From the NCBI GenBank assembly GCA_025093985.1, contig JACAAK010000014.1:1-64000 (forward strand): a stretch of 64,000 bases of DNA, given 5' to 3'. A program made the position numbers and the translations under genes. Shown here piece after piece: positions 1 through 11,300 of this stretch. This stretch comes from Calvatia gigantea (Eukaryota; Basidiomycota; Agaricomycetes; Agaricales; Lycoperdaceae). Every line of letters begins with the position of its first letter. The stretch's first letter is position 1. The notes below the pieces were generated by a model. That model made no database searches, was not told where the DNA came from, and worked only from the letters and a program-made list of their open reading frames with translations.

Positions 1-370
1 GGGAAGGACTGCTACTCGTCCAAGATGAATGCATATTAGGTGATAGGCCAACTCGTCCAAGACGAAAAAGCCAATTGATTGCGCAATTTATTTGTGAGGG
101 AAAGGATGGCCATGGTTTCCTGCGCGGGAGTTGGGATTCGCCGGGGACAAGTGGTGGGCCAGACCATTTCCGGTCATGCTAATCATCCTGATGAGCGGAT
201 CCCTTCTTATCCTGCCCAGCTTCGGTTCACCTGGGCGCGTGAGTTCGGAGGCAGTAAGGAACTGAGGCTGAAGGACGCCTTTCGTCCTAGACGAAAGCTG
301 CGCCGAGGTGGCAAGGCACTCAATTTGGGTCAATCTCAACGTCCCAAGTTTGGGACCCAGTAATCTTGTC
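1..370. repeat. Diverged dispersed repeat, copy 1
   Basis: This stretch resembles 4018-4370 in the same orientation. Both start with GGGAAGGACT and a CTCGTCCA motif, share a CGGGGACAA(G/C)TGGTGG block and a later CTTCTCATCCTGCCC-type block, and end near an AATTTGGG block. Similarity by eye is around two thirds, with small indels. The copy contains several imperfect TTCGTCC/GGACGAA palindromes (near 14-30, 49-65 and 282-298). No reading frame is convincingly conserved between the copies, so it is treated as a non-coding repeat of unknown class. Confidence 0.55.
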
Positions 371-440
371 CAAGAAGAAAAATGTTCTATACAGCCAAGA
401 AAACAGCAAGGTAAGTACAAGGTGACAGGCGGCGGCTAAT

Positions 441-1900
441 TTAAAGTCCTTCTTGAATCCTGAAGGACATGAACATGTCAACAAATATGGAGTATGCCTT
501 CTCCTCGGTCGGGCACTCAACCATAAACTGTTCCAAAGAATCAGCGGCTCTACTGGCAGTGACCCTGTTGCGAATCAGTATGGCCTCCCAAAATTCCTGA
601 TGGCTGAGCTTGACACTTACTTGCCGAGATAGACACCAGATTTCGGACCGCCCGGAACAATCCACCAAGTGTACAGGGCTGAAGAGTGAGGTGCACCGGA
701 GGCCTTGAGGGGGAACGGAACATTGACGGGGACCAACCTCTGGATACGTCCCCGCATGAAGAGATCAACAAACAGCTCATTGGCTTGGGCGAGACCTCCT
801 GGAGATTTGTACATCCAACTCTTGCCAATAGGACCGGCATTCCGCGTTGCAGTTGTCCTGTAATATATGTTCAATTATAAACATTGCAACAGCAACAACC
901 ACTTACTTTCCGAGGTAGACTCCTGGACTATTCCCAACGCCTACGACCCACCAACAGGCCTCATCATTCTTGGGACTTGGAACGTTCGAATTTGCGTTGT
1001 TTGCCATTTGTGTCCTCAAAGGTGACCCGACTAGCAGAGATTCAACAAGTGGGCGGGGCGCCAAGCCGCTCTGGGTGTCAACGAGCTGGTGGTTCGACGA
1101 GAGTTGACGATCAGGAGCCGATGGAGCTGGTTCCTGCGGGAAGAAGCATCTTTCCTTCTTTTGAGGGGTAGTTGAGGACGACATTTTGGACGACTCTACC
1201 CTGCGACGAGGGGTGGACGATGGGGCTGGAGGGAGGGGATGGGGAGCCTGTCGGGAGGTAGCGTGGGGCTGCGCTTCAGCAGAAATGGGTAGCAGTGGGG
1301 ATGCAGCGGCAGGAATTATCCTCGTATTCTGGGGGGTATTTGGTGGAACGGCGGGGGTGGACAAAGCCAGTGGATTCGAACGAACCTTTTTGCAAGGTGT
1401 CTGCGGTGGGGCTACGAAAAGCTGGTCGTTCCACTCAGGGGGGACCGGCCCGAGTAGGTTCTGGGCTTTGGCGTATTCATAGGCATGCGCGGCGTCCTCT
1501 TCAGAGTGGTAACCTCTGAACCGTGCATCAGGAATTTTGATGAGCGGCGCAACAGACGACCTTGTCAGATAGTCAGTGGAAATGACAAACAAACTAAAAG
1601 TCACGCCCACCATGAAGTAAACACGCCAGTTCTTTTACCGTGGAAAACAACGAACGCCGTCTTTTTGCAGCTGCAGACCAACTCAGTGGGCATGCTTACC
1701 CAACCATCGTAAGGATTCTGTCCCAGCTGCTCAGACTTGGTTGGGGTTGCAGGATCATAAGGGAGGGCTGGGGAACCAAGCGACAAGTTTCCCGAACCGA
1801 ACGTAAAATGGAAAGAATCAGCTTCAACCTCCAGGGAGTCAACCTCTTCAACCATCTGAGAAGGCGTAAGCATATAATCTGAAAAATCTTCAGAAAGCAT
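441..1900 (-). CDS. Triple RNase H1-N/viroplasmin-like domain protein
   Basis: The protein carries repeats of the small fold shared by the RNase H1 N-terminal domain and caulimovirus viroplasmin, which in RNase H1 binds duplex nucleic acid. Visible units are a first with AFVVFHGKRTGVF..W then DARFRGYHSEEDA, a second with WWVVGVGNSPGVYLG, and a third with TWWIVPGGPKSGVYLG followed by AYSIFVDMFMSF. Exon 1 (1611-1900) joins exon 2 (from 1560) over a 50-base intron that splits a Trp codon TG|G. Two further introns follow the two VYLGK ends (donors GTAAGT). No RNase H catalytic domain follows, so an RNA-binding or regulatory role is inference only. A Pro/Ser/Thr-rich linker joins unit 1 to unit 2. 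The start is uncertain: an ATG lies at 1900, but the frame stays open further upstream. It is a paralogue of the plus-strand gene at 6124. Confidence 0.75.
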
Positions 1901-3028
1901 AGAGTCTAAAAGGGGCGTCAGCGACTGTTCCTTTGCCCAAATTAGTAAACGCGCCTTGGTCCAGTGCCTCTACATTTGTGCCCTGAGGGTCGCCCTGAGA
2001 GCCTGTTCAACAGTAAGTTAAGCGACTAAGTGTGATCCGCAGGACCTGAATTACCAGAAGGGTCCAGGTCCGGTGACCCATTCCTGATTGTCATTGGACC
2101 CTTGTTCGAAAGCATGGCTGGCCTTATTCCGGATGAAATGAGTCCAGCTTCATGTCAGAGGCTGTGTGCGGGCACTCACAATCAGGGGGGAAAAAGGGGA
2201 AAGAAGGGGGAAAGAAAGAAAGAATGCTGGACGTAAAGTGCTCCTCCAAGCTGACTTTTTAACTCGTCGGGGTACACATAGGTGTAAACAACAACATGAG
2301 GCCGTTTCTGGCCAATTAGATCCACTTCCGCGTTTTTGGGGACTTCTCTTGAAGGAATTAGGTATGCATTTTTTTTATTGGTGCGCACCAGTGTTCGTCC
2401 CATTTCCCCATTGCATGGGTTACAGTACATCCGATATCTTCAATGCTGCCGTTATTTCATCAGCAGCAGACACTGACCAGACCGGAACAAGTAGATTTAC
2501 CCTGGGGAACCCTTCTGATGCGTTCAACTCCTGCGCAAATCCCACTGTGCCAAGAGGTTCACACAGGAGGTGGGTGCCAGCTTGAGGAGAGCCAGACAAG
2601 CAATCCCCGGAGCCTAAATGAGGTACAAGAAGCCTAAGTGCACCGTTCCTCAGTAGCGAACACATCGTTGGCAATATCTTACTGGATAATTTTTCTGTTC
2701 ATTGGAGAAATACATTCCAACTGCGACAACACTTTTGTCGCAGTCACCACTTTTACTCAATCCGCAGAGGACAAAGGGGGTCTCTGTTCTGCGCGGATAT
2801 GTATGTTGAATCGAGTTGGGCAATATACAGAGCATCCGTTGCCTGTATTTCAGCTGGAAACATGAAATCAGGCAAGGATTCCAAATATAAGCCGATCTTA
2901 CCATCTCCCAGGCACCTGAAAGGTTTGAAGCTAACCCGCCCTCAAGCATCGCGTGGCCTTGATGACATTTTAACTGCGCTCAGCAAATGTCAGCTGCGAA
3001 AGCTTCGGGCAGAGGGGAGAAGAAGAGA
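1901..3028. other. Intergenic, no supported gene
   Basis: Only short unlinked open frames occur here. None shows a recognisable domain or matches the paralogous locus. It contains a purine-rich stretch near 2180-2225 (GGGGAAAAAGGGG-like). The upstream part next to 1900 could contain a further 5' exon of the viroplasmin-like gene. Confidence 0.4.
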
Positions 3029-3115
3029 GCGACTCTTAGTCTGCTCTAAAGATAGCAAGAGCAACCCTTAGTCTGCTCTAAAGATAGCAAGAGCGACTCT
3101 CAGTCTACCCTCAAC
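3029..3115. repeat. 32-base tandem repeat, about 2.5 units
   Basis: Two 32-base units lie at 3029-3060 and 3061-3092. They differ only at positions 4-7 (GACT against ACCC) and share TTAGTCTGCTCTAAAGATAG. A third, partial and diverged unit starts at 3093. The unit includes an AGTCTGC element related to the GAC-N5-GTC motif found just downstream. Confidence 0.8.
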
Positions 3116-3284
3116 TCAAGGAAAAAGAGAGTGACGGCCAGTCTACTCTCCACCTCCTCCATGGATGACTACCAAGTCTATCCTGCAACTTGTAACAAGA
3201 AGAATGCGACCGCACTTACTTCTGGTCTTGGCAGTGACAGGCTGGATCAGATGGGAACGGGGAACAAGAAGAGAGGTATTTGTT

Positions 3285-3610
3285 TATTGTCAGACTTTCG
3301 AAACTATCGAAGGGCCAGCCAAACACGGGCTAGCCAAACATGGCCCATCAAATCAGTATTTGGCCCCTGGCGCATCCCCCCCCTTTTCCTACTCTCGTGA
3401 CCTCATCGCCAGACTTTCCGTCAGCGAGAGCACTCTTTTCTTCTCATCAGACTTGCAGTCGATGAGACCAGACTGCCAGACTTAGCGTCGGCACTGCTCT
3501 TTCACTCCCTGCACTACCTGACTTTCCTTAGCGAAAGGATCATTGTTGGACTTCAAGTCAGTGAGCATTATAAGCGAGCCTTATCATCGGCGACTTAAGT
3601 AGCTAGCTGA
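3285..3610. repeat. Cluster of AGACTT-NNN-GTC(A/G)GC motifs
   Basis: At least five related short motifs occur: CAGACTTTCCGTCAGCGAG near 3410, CAGACTTGCAGTCGATGAG near 3449, CAGACTTAGCGTCGGCACT near 3477, GACTTTCCTTAGCGAAAGG near 3520 and GACTTCAAGTCAGTGAG near 3548. The shared core is an interrupted palindrome, GAC-N5-GTC. The same motif is clustered at 13660-14690 in both orientations. Spacing is irregular, so it is not a CRISPR array. Confidence 0.6.
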
Positions 3611-4017
3611 TCCAATCCTGCCCGCAGTGGTAAGCAGATCTTAACGTGATGTTGCCAAGCCGATATTAACCCTCCCAGAACTTCCAGGTTGAAAGTTTTC
3701 TTGGTGGAGCATAGATTAGTGGCCGACAAGTCTAGCGTGGAGATCCTGGTGTTTTGGACTGCCCCAGGCGATGAATACAGATCTAAAATAGCTTCTTACT
3801 GCATGCTTGCCCCCCCTACTCGTCCGGGAGGAATGGAGTGCAGCTTCAATCCCAGGTTCGCCCAGCGTTTTTTCGTAGGCCAAAAATATGGACTGATCAG
3901 AGCTGAAGCTTACTTCGTCTTAGACAAATGGTGGCTCTCTAGTCCCTAGCCTGTGTATCTAAAGGACAAAGGACACTTAGCAGTATACTTCAATCGCATC
4001 TTTTACTTCTGACCCGC

Positions 4018-4370
4018 GGGAAGGACTACAACTCGTCCAGGGCGAAAGATCTGGTTTTGCACAATTTAATCGCAAATGAAAGCATGGCTGCAGTTTTCTG
4101 GGCGGGTGTTAGGATTTGTCGGGGACAACTGGTGGCTGGACCGTTTAGGTCCTGTGCCAATCGCCCTGGGCAACTGGATCCGGGGTCCCTTCTCATCCTG
4201 CCCGCCGAGCCGACCACGTCCGGAGGTAGCAGGTTCAGAACCAGATCCGAAACAAACATTTCGTCGTGGACAAATGTTGTCCTGAGTTCAGAGACACCCA
4301 ATTTGGGGCAGCGCCAATATGGCACCTTTCGTCAAGGGCGAATATTGCGAATTTAGGCCACCTAAAGCAC
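4018..4370. repeat. Diverged dispersed repeat, copy 2
   Basis: This is the partner of 1-370, in direct orientation and about 4.0 kb away. It begins GGGAAGGACTACAACTCGTCCA and keeps the ATGG...TTTTC and CGGGGACAACTGGTGG blocks. It includes TTCGTCGTGGACAAATG near 4259 and ends after CAATTTGGGGCAGCG. The two copies bracket the minus-strand viroplasmin-like gene. That could suggest terminal repeats, but no target-site duplication or polymerase gene is visible. Confidence 0.5.
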
Positions 4371-6067
4371 AACCTGTGTTCTCGACACCCCCGATCTACT
4401 CAAATGTTGGGCGGACGAACGGTGGTTGATCTTCCGGTGTTACACTACCACTTGCTTATTGCAGACAAACCAGGGGGGGTCGTTTAGTGCTGAACACCCA
4501 CACATTCGTCCGCGACGAATTGTGAATGCTGAGTTGATCAAGGAGGGATTGGTTCGTGGAGGAGGGGAGGTTAGATGGTGTGGATGGGTTAATTTGTAGT
4601 CGTATCCCGGGCCGACTCGGGCTAGAGCAATCCCAGCAGTGATGCTCAGTCCCTGGCTTTAGTTTGCCTGGAAATTTATTCTTAAGGTCGAACCATCACT
4701 GCGTCAGGTTGCCAACTAATTGTAGGATGCGGGTGTTAGGTGGGACATGGCGACTACCAGTAGTTCCACCCCTCAGTTCAAAAAGCTTGAGCTCGAGTTC
4801 GCTAATTTTGCAAGGCACACTCGAGTCGTAGACTCACCAGCTCGGCAGAACATACCAAATATCATTGTCAACTTATCCCTCGCAATCTCGCTACCAGCAT
4901 CCATCACTGCAAAATCTGCAACCGACAGCTCAACGTGACATACCCCTTCCTTGTAATCTTGATTACATTCCCAATGATTTGTCATGACTTATCAGAGGCC
5001 CAATGAATCGCCAATCAACTAATCAGCTTTCGTATGTCACGCCAAGTTTATTCTGCGACGCATCCGCCCGACAAAGGTCTTGAGAATTCCAAAGACAGTT
5101 TGCGGAGTGAGTACGTGGGGCACGTGATGGTTCCTCAGCCCAGACTGCGACCCGCGAGTACGCGGGTGAGTACTATAATCATTCAAACATGAAAGAAGGA
5201 AAGAATCATCGAGTCACGACCCCTCTGGCCACGGAAATTCATCCAGGACGAACGCATTTCGCCCGGACTTCACCTGTGTATATGTGATTTGTTAACCCCA
5301 GGGACTTTGGGATGAATACGACCACATAGGAGATCCACTGCGCTAGTTGTTGCGAGACGCATACCGTTCGTCCCAGACGAAGAGGCTGGATGCTAGAAGC
5401 TCACCCATATCGAGGCGAGTTGTGGAGGAGCTCGCCGGGGTGCGCAGGTGCTTGTCCGAATGGATGACTTAGCTCAGATGTACATGGTTCATCTCGGACA
5501 AGACTCTCCACTCGACTCAGAAAACATCACATTTCAATGAAAAGTGGCTCAAGGGCGCCTGATGGGCCAACCAAACATGGCCTGTTTAGACCTCGGTTCC
5601 GTGGGTGGCTTATTTGATGGGACCCTTGCCGCCTATCAGGACCATCACTGATTAAATGTAATCTATAAATGTGAGTGATGGAGATATTGGAAGTGTCATA
5701 GCCCCAGAATTGGCTTGCCAATTGGCACAAGAATATGTTTTCAGTCCCGTTCAAACAAGCGACAACCCTCAGAAACGCGGAAAAGACTCTGATTGGTGGC
5801 GAGCGACCTCATGTTCTTGTTTGCTCTTATGTATAGATCGAGAAGGTATTTAAAAAGCTCAGCCGCGTACTTTACGTCCAACTTTTTTTTCCTTCCGCCC
5901 CAAATTTTACCTGACTGTAAGTAGCAACAAAATTGCTCTTGTCGCGTCATTCAGGTTTAACATTCGTCGAGTAGGTTCACAATGCGCATCTATCAAAGCC
6001 CGAAGACTCTCAAGCACACGCCACCTAAATCGGGTCACCGCAGCAGGGAGGGAGGAACCACGCGTAT
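4371..6067. other. Intergenic with scattered palindromes
   Basis: No supported gene. It contains further TTCGTCC..GGACGAA-type palindromes (near 4506, 5245 and 5369). The end of the stretch may hold the promoter or a non-coding first exon of the 6124 gene. A plausible 50-base intron, GTGAGT..CCACAG, runs from 6069 to 6118, directly before the first in-frame ATG. Confidence 0.4.
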
Positions 6068-6123
6068 AGGTGAGTTCACTCGTTAGTAGAAGGCTGAGCT
6101 CTGACAACTGTGCCACAGGTTCC

Positions 6124-7576
6124 ATGGGTTCTGATAGCTTCGCAACTTATATGCTGACACCTGCCCCATTAATGGAGGAGGCCAATTCCTGGGAGCAATC
6201 TGACTGCTCCCAGCTCACATTTGGGTCAGGCAGCTTATCACTCGGGTCTTCTTCGCCCCGCTCCCCCGTCATTTCGAAATCCACCCAGATACAACAGCTC
6301 GGGCGAAACCCTTACAGGGGCTGGATGAGTACCCCCGAAGACTTGGCCTGCAACTGCCCGAAGCAAGCCTACGTCGTTTTTCATGGGAGACAAACCGGGG
6401 TTTTTCCTGCATGGTGAGTGCTCCTTCAATTTTTTCTTTTCCCTAACTTAAACCACGGTGAAGGACATCTGTTGAAAAACTGGTCGTGGGCTTCCCAGGA
6501 GCACGGTTCAGGGCCTATCATTCCTCCGCGGACGCTGAATACGCCTACAAAGAAGCCAAAAGGAAGGGTCTCCTTGGACGCGTCCCACTTGAGTGGAGGA
6601 ACCACCATTTCACCACTGCCACGCGAACACGCTGCGGAGACATAACTTCGTGGTCAAGCTCGTCGGAGGCCTCCCTAGTTTCCCCCCCACCTGTTCCACC
6701 AAACTCTCCCAACAGCACCGCGAGGACCGCAGAATTAACCACAGCAACTGCACCGTCCAAACTGCCGACCAATTTCGCCCCCCCTCAGGCACCCCATCCT
6801 CTACCTCCGCCTCCCACACGTACACTCAACGCTAAAGAGAAAGGAAAAGTCCCCCAGACACCATCCAGCTTCTGTCAACTACGCGCCGTTAGGTCTGACA
6901 AACACGACTCTAACAAAGACATGAAGCCCGAGCAGTCTCGACCCTTGACTCCACCGTTGAAACACCAGCAAGTTGCTCAGGGAGGACTTCTTGCCCCTCG
7001 TTTCCCAACTCTCTCCTTCGACACGTTTAATGTTCCTTCAGAAAGTGCTGAGACCTCCTGGTGGGTGGTTGCTGTCGGAAATAGCCCCGGGGTGTATCTC
7101 GGAAGGTGAGCACCAGTCAATCCTATGACCACCGTATTGCTAAGTATACGGTAACTTAGAACAACTGCGTTGCGCAGAGCTGGCAACAGCGGACAAGGCA
7201 GGATGTGTATCTGCCCCGAGGGGCTTGCTCAAGCAAATGGGCGTTTCGTCGACCTTTTCATGGTGAGGGAAGTGCGGAGGTTGGTCTCTGTCAGCGCCCC
7301 ATCTCCTCGTCAGGCCACCAATGCCTCCATCCCTGAGCCTTCCAATCGGTCTTGGTGGATTGTCCCTAGCGGGCCCAATACTGGTGTCTACTATGGCGGG
7401 TAGGTGTTTTGCATGAACCTGAGTGATACCGCGCGCTCATTAGCTGCAGGGTCACTGCCCGAAGAGCCGCTAGCCATGCTGAGGACTGCTCCATGATTGA
7501 GTACCCAAGCGAGGAGGCGGCGTATTCATCTTTTGTTGATCTGTACATGTCGTTTGCAATCCCCGAGCTCTTGTGA
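6124..7576 (+). CDS. Triple RNase H1-N/viroplasmin-like domain protein
   Basis: This is a paralogue of the 441-1900 gene. Unit 1 reads QAYVVFHGRQTGVFPAW, then after a 50-base intron (6414-6463) that again splits a Trp codon TG|G continues VVGFPGARFRAYHS, a classic RNase H1-N/viroplasmin signature. Unit 2 is SWWVVAVGNSPGVYLG followed, after an intron, by GLAQANGRFVDLFM. Unit 3 is SWWIVPSGPNTGVYYG followed by EEAAYSSFVDLYMSF and a stop at 7574-7576. Intron positions match the paralogue exactly, so the gene was duplicated with introns and not by retroposition. The chosen ATG at 6124 sits just after a likely CCACAG acceptor, so an upstream exon is possible. Nucleic-acid binding is a family inference; no RNase H catalytic domain is present. 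Confidence 0.78.
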
Positions 7577-8321
7577 CCATTGCTGCCGCTTCATATTTGA
7601 CATCCGTTTTCTGGCTTTTTTGTAACCATTTCCAGTTTTTGTAAAAATCAAAATTTCTTGTCATGTTGATGTAGGTGTGTCCAGGATGAGGGACAGCTTC
7701 TGCACAAGGTCACGCAACTGCCATTTGACCCAGATAAAAGGCAGCTTCATACAAGGTCGCATGGCCATCTGTTCGTCCAGGACAAAAGACAGCATCCATA
7801 CGGGACCGTGTGAGAGTTTTTGTGCATGGGCGGGCGGTCGCGTGTACCTCAGCCTGTGCGTCCCAGGTGAGCACACCAACCGGGAATTACTCATCTTGGA
7901 TGAACATCTTGTATAGTCTTGTATTGATAGCTGTGATATCTACGATGCACAAGCGCCACTTTTTGTTCACTCCAGACAAATCGAAGCACCAGTAGTATTA
8001 TTGACAAATCACAGAGGTAATGGAGGCGGCGGAACCAACAATGCTGCCTGAAAAGGGGGCGAAAATAACTGGGGAATGACAAGTGCGCAAGGCAGGGTGG
8101 TCCGCGCAGTCCTAAACACCCAAGTCCCCGAGAGATGAATGGGGGAGCACGGAAGAAACAACACTAACACCGACTTAAGGGGTTCTAAAATAAGAAATTT
8201 ACACCAAAAGAAGCACAGGGTAGCATGAAGTAGCGACCAATACAGGCATGACACAACTACAAACATCCAAGAAAGAGTATCCAGGCGGGTCATACAATAA
8301 TGGATGGCATGCAACATGTTT
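7577..8321. other. Intergenic between convergent 3' ends
   Basis: Lies between the 3' end of the viroplasmin-like gene and the 3' end of the SNF2 gene. Contains a TTCGTCCAGGACAAA palindrome-like element near 7768. No gene is supported. Confidence 0.5.
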
Positions 8322-11300
8322 TTAAGACCTTTTCTTCAAGGTTCGCTCACCTTTCAGCGCAGATTTTGGCGGGATGGTGACATTGTTTAGCAATCCCGGC
8401 TTGCGTGTTGGTGTGGAGATCCCTGGTAGTGCGGGGGCGGGAGCAAATGGGTTAGGCTTCCGGGCTGATTGGGAAGCACTTAGGCCTTGGGTTCTAGGTT
8501 GCTGGCTGGGAGTATTCGGCAAAGAGGGCTCATGGATACCTAGATTCAACCTTGCAGTCGGCTGAGTTGCGGATGATTCTATCATCGGAAATGCATTGCA
8601 TGAGGAAACGAAGCCAGGAAAAATCAACGACTCACTTGAGATAATGCGGGGGGTTGGGAACGGACGTATAGTCGACCCCCCCACCCTCGACGGATTGCCG
8701 GATGCTGATAAAACCCCAACTTTTGTATAAGGATACTGTTCAAGACATTGCAGAGCAAGTGTCTCACCCATTTTCCGGTTGCCACCGTCCCTCCCTTGCT
8801 CTTGAGGCTTGAGTGAACTTGTTGAGTGGCCCACCTGGATTGAAGCAGCCTCCAAGTCACATCGAAGTCGCTTTGAAGGAGGACTGCGGTCGGCTCTATT
8901 TGCAGAACTGTCCAGAGGTGCAGTAGGTCCTGGAATGCCGCATTATATCCGCATCATCAAAATGACTCAACAGAAATGCTAGCTCACTTTGACTATCTGG
9001 CGGGGGATCCGCTTCATCATTATCGATGTTCATCTGATCAAGATCAACAAGAGAGTTTTCATCAATGTTCATGCCATCAAACCCAGCTGCCGAGCTGATC
9101 TCATCATCGGTGAGGGGCATCAGCTCATCTGCAAGAACATATGTTTGAGGCGTTTCTTTTTGGTCGTAAGGGGGTTTAAATACCTTTTTCAGTTTCTGAT
9201 TGCAGCACGGACGGTATCTCGGGTTCTGAAGTTGAATCTAGTATCATACATGAGCGATTAATAATTATTAGGAGTAGGACATGTATGACTTACCACGAAT
9301 CGAGGGTGCGCTCGAGCTAGCCGCATCACTCAGGTCACCATTATTTGGGCCCGGCACCAATGTATCAGGGTTATTGACTGGAGGTGCATCATCATCGTCG
9401 ACGACAATTACCTTGCGAGGGCGCTTCTTTTTCTTGGGTGGTGGGGCTTCCTCATCTTTGTTTGTTTCGTTTTTGGCGTTGGCGACCTCTTTGTCGACAC
9501 CAACATCCGGAATACACCCCCGCAATAGCGTGAGGAGTTCTGCAACAAAGGTCTCTTAGATTTTTTCCTGAAGACTTGCTGAATTACGAACCTTCGCCGC
9601 CTTCCTTATTAACAAATGCATCAAACATGTCGCGCTTTGCACGTGCTACGCTATTCATGAGGAGATCGGCGGAGTCACTCGCAAGCAGGTAGATGACTTT
9701 CACGGTCTTCTCTTGGGGTTGGCGGTGTGCGCGACCTCTGATCTGTCGTTCATCCTGAGCTGACCATGGTTGGTCCTTGAGCCATTCAATCAGTGGGTGT
9801 GGGCGTTTAGGGGGAGAAAGCTCACAAAAAAAATCACAACGTCAGCGATCGAAAGATTGAGACCAGCGGACCCCACACTCGAGAATATAAGGACCCTGTC
9901 CGGATTCTCGTTATTGTAGAGGTCCTTAATGCGACGGTCCCTCTGATCAAAAGAGATCTTCCCATTTATTGCCAGGCTGGAGATGCCGTAGAGTTGCAAA
10001 ACCTACAAGACAGTCCATTAATCATGACTTGATTGAATCCAAGGTACGCACATTTTGGAGGAGCGGGGCCATTGATGAGAACTCTGCGTAAATGATGATG
10101 CGGCGCGTCCTCTGGATTTTACTCTCAGGGATGGCTGGAACCTCTGGAAAAACAGGCTTTCCATCCTCAAACTTGACATCCTCAACGTCATCGCGCGTGA
10201 GATAGTGCGCACAGATTTTGGCGCAAACATCCATTTTGGTACTCCTTAAAGGAGCCCAGTCCTCAAGAGAGTTGAATGTGGGCCAAGGAGCGGCGGGATC
10301 TTCTTTTGCGTATCCAACTGCGGTGCGGTATTCGAGGTAGAATTTCTGACATGATTTGTCAATGTCTATCTGACCGCTCCTAACCATTTGGAACCCACCT
10401 TTGTCTGAATGCGCGCATTGCTGCATAAGACCCTATTTTGCCATGAGACGTTGTAGAAAAAGCAGAATCTGAGACTTACGCGGCTTTGGCAGTGTCCGCA
10501 CGCTCCTGAATGATTGTCATCTCCCTTTCTGTAAGATTGACAATACCCATAATCTCTATGTACGGAGGGAGTGCTATAAGCTCTTTTCCTTGCCAATCCC
10601 GGCTTGCAGTAGTTCTGCGCAAAAAGTGGCCCCGGCAGTGGTTTTGGAGGCGCTGGACAATTTGAAGCTGTTCTGCGAGCACAGCTTCCCCATCGTCATC
10701 CAGCCTCTTGGCTTTGCGGAGGTTGGAGGCGTCACTTTTCTCTTCAATGTATGACACTTCGTCGAAGAAATGGGGGATACCCACAAGCCTCGCTAAGGAT
10801 GCGATATCCTGTAAGCAGCTGGGTGAGAGACGTCAAAACTTTTTTGTTGAAAATCCTGACCTTGGGGGCTGTGTGAAGTGGTGTTGCGGTCATTATTAGT
10901 CTTATCCTTGCTTGTTGCAAAAGGCGCAAGGCAGCAGTGTGTTTGTTTCCCACATTCCGCATGTGGTGGGCTTCGTCGACGATGATAGTAAGGAACGATT
11001 CACCAAAGATCGTGCCAGTGAGTGCTTGCTTCGCCTCGGGCATATCCCAGGGACGGGCGCCCTTCCGCTTCAGTTTTCGGTGTGTCTTCTTGAAGTCGTT
11101 GAAGAGCGCCTTAGTGAAATAGTTAGCAGAGCCCCGCTGTAAGTGACAATGTAACGCACGGAATGGCTAACGACAATGATGCGGTTATGCGGCTCTTGCT
11201 TCGAGCGATGAAGGGGGCCAAATGGTCCCCAGAAAAATTTTGCATCAGTTTGGCTATCATAGACGAGAATGTCGACGCTCTTCGGAATGAATAAAACCTT

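Noticed and set aside
181..200. Another CTGATGAG hammerhead core near 188
   Set aside because: No matching stem II or closing stems are present, so it is a chance match.
441..7576. Integrated caulimovirus because of viroplasmin-like domains
   Set aside because: No reverse transcriptase, coat or movement protein is present, and the genes have normal fungal introns. The domain is shared with cellular RNase H1.
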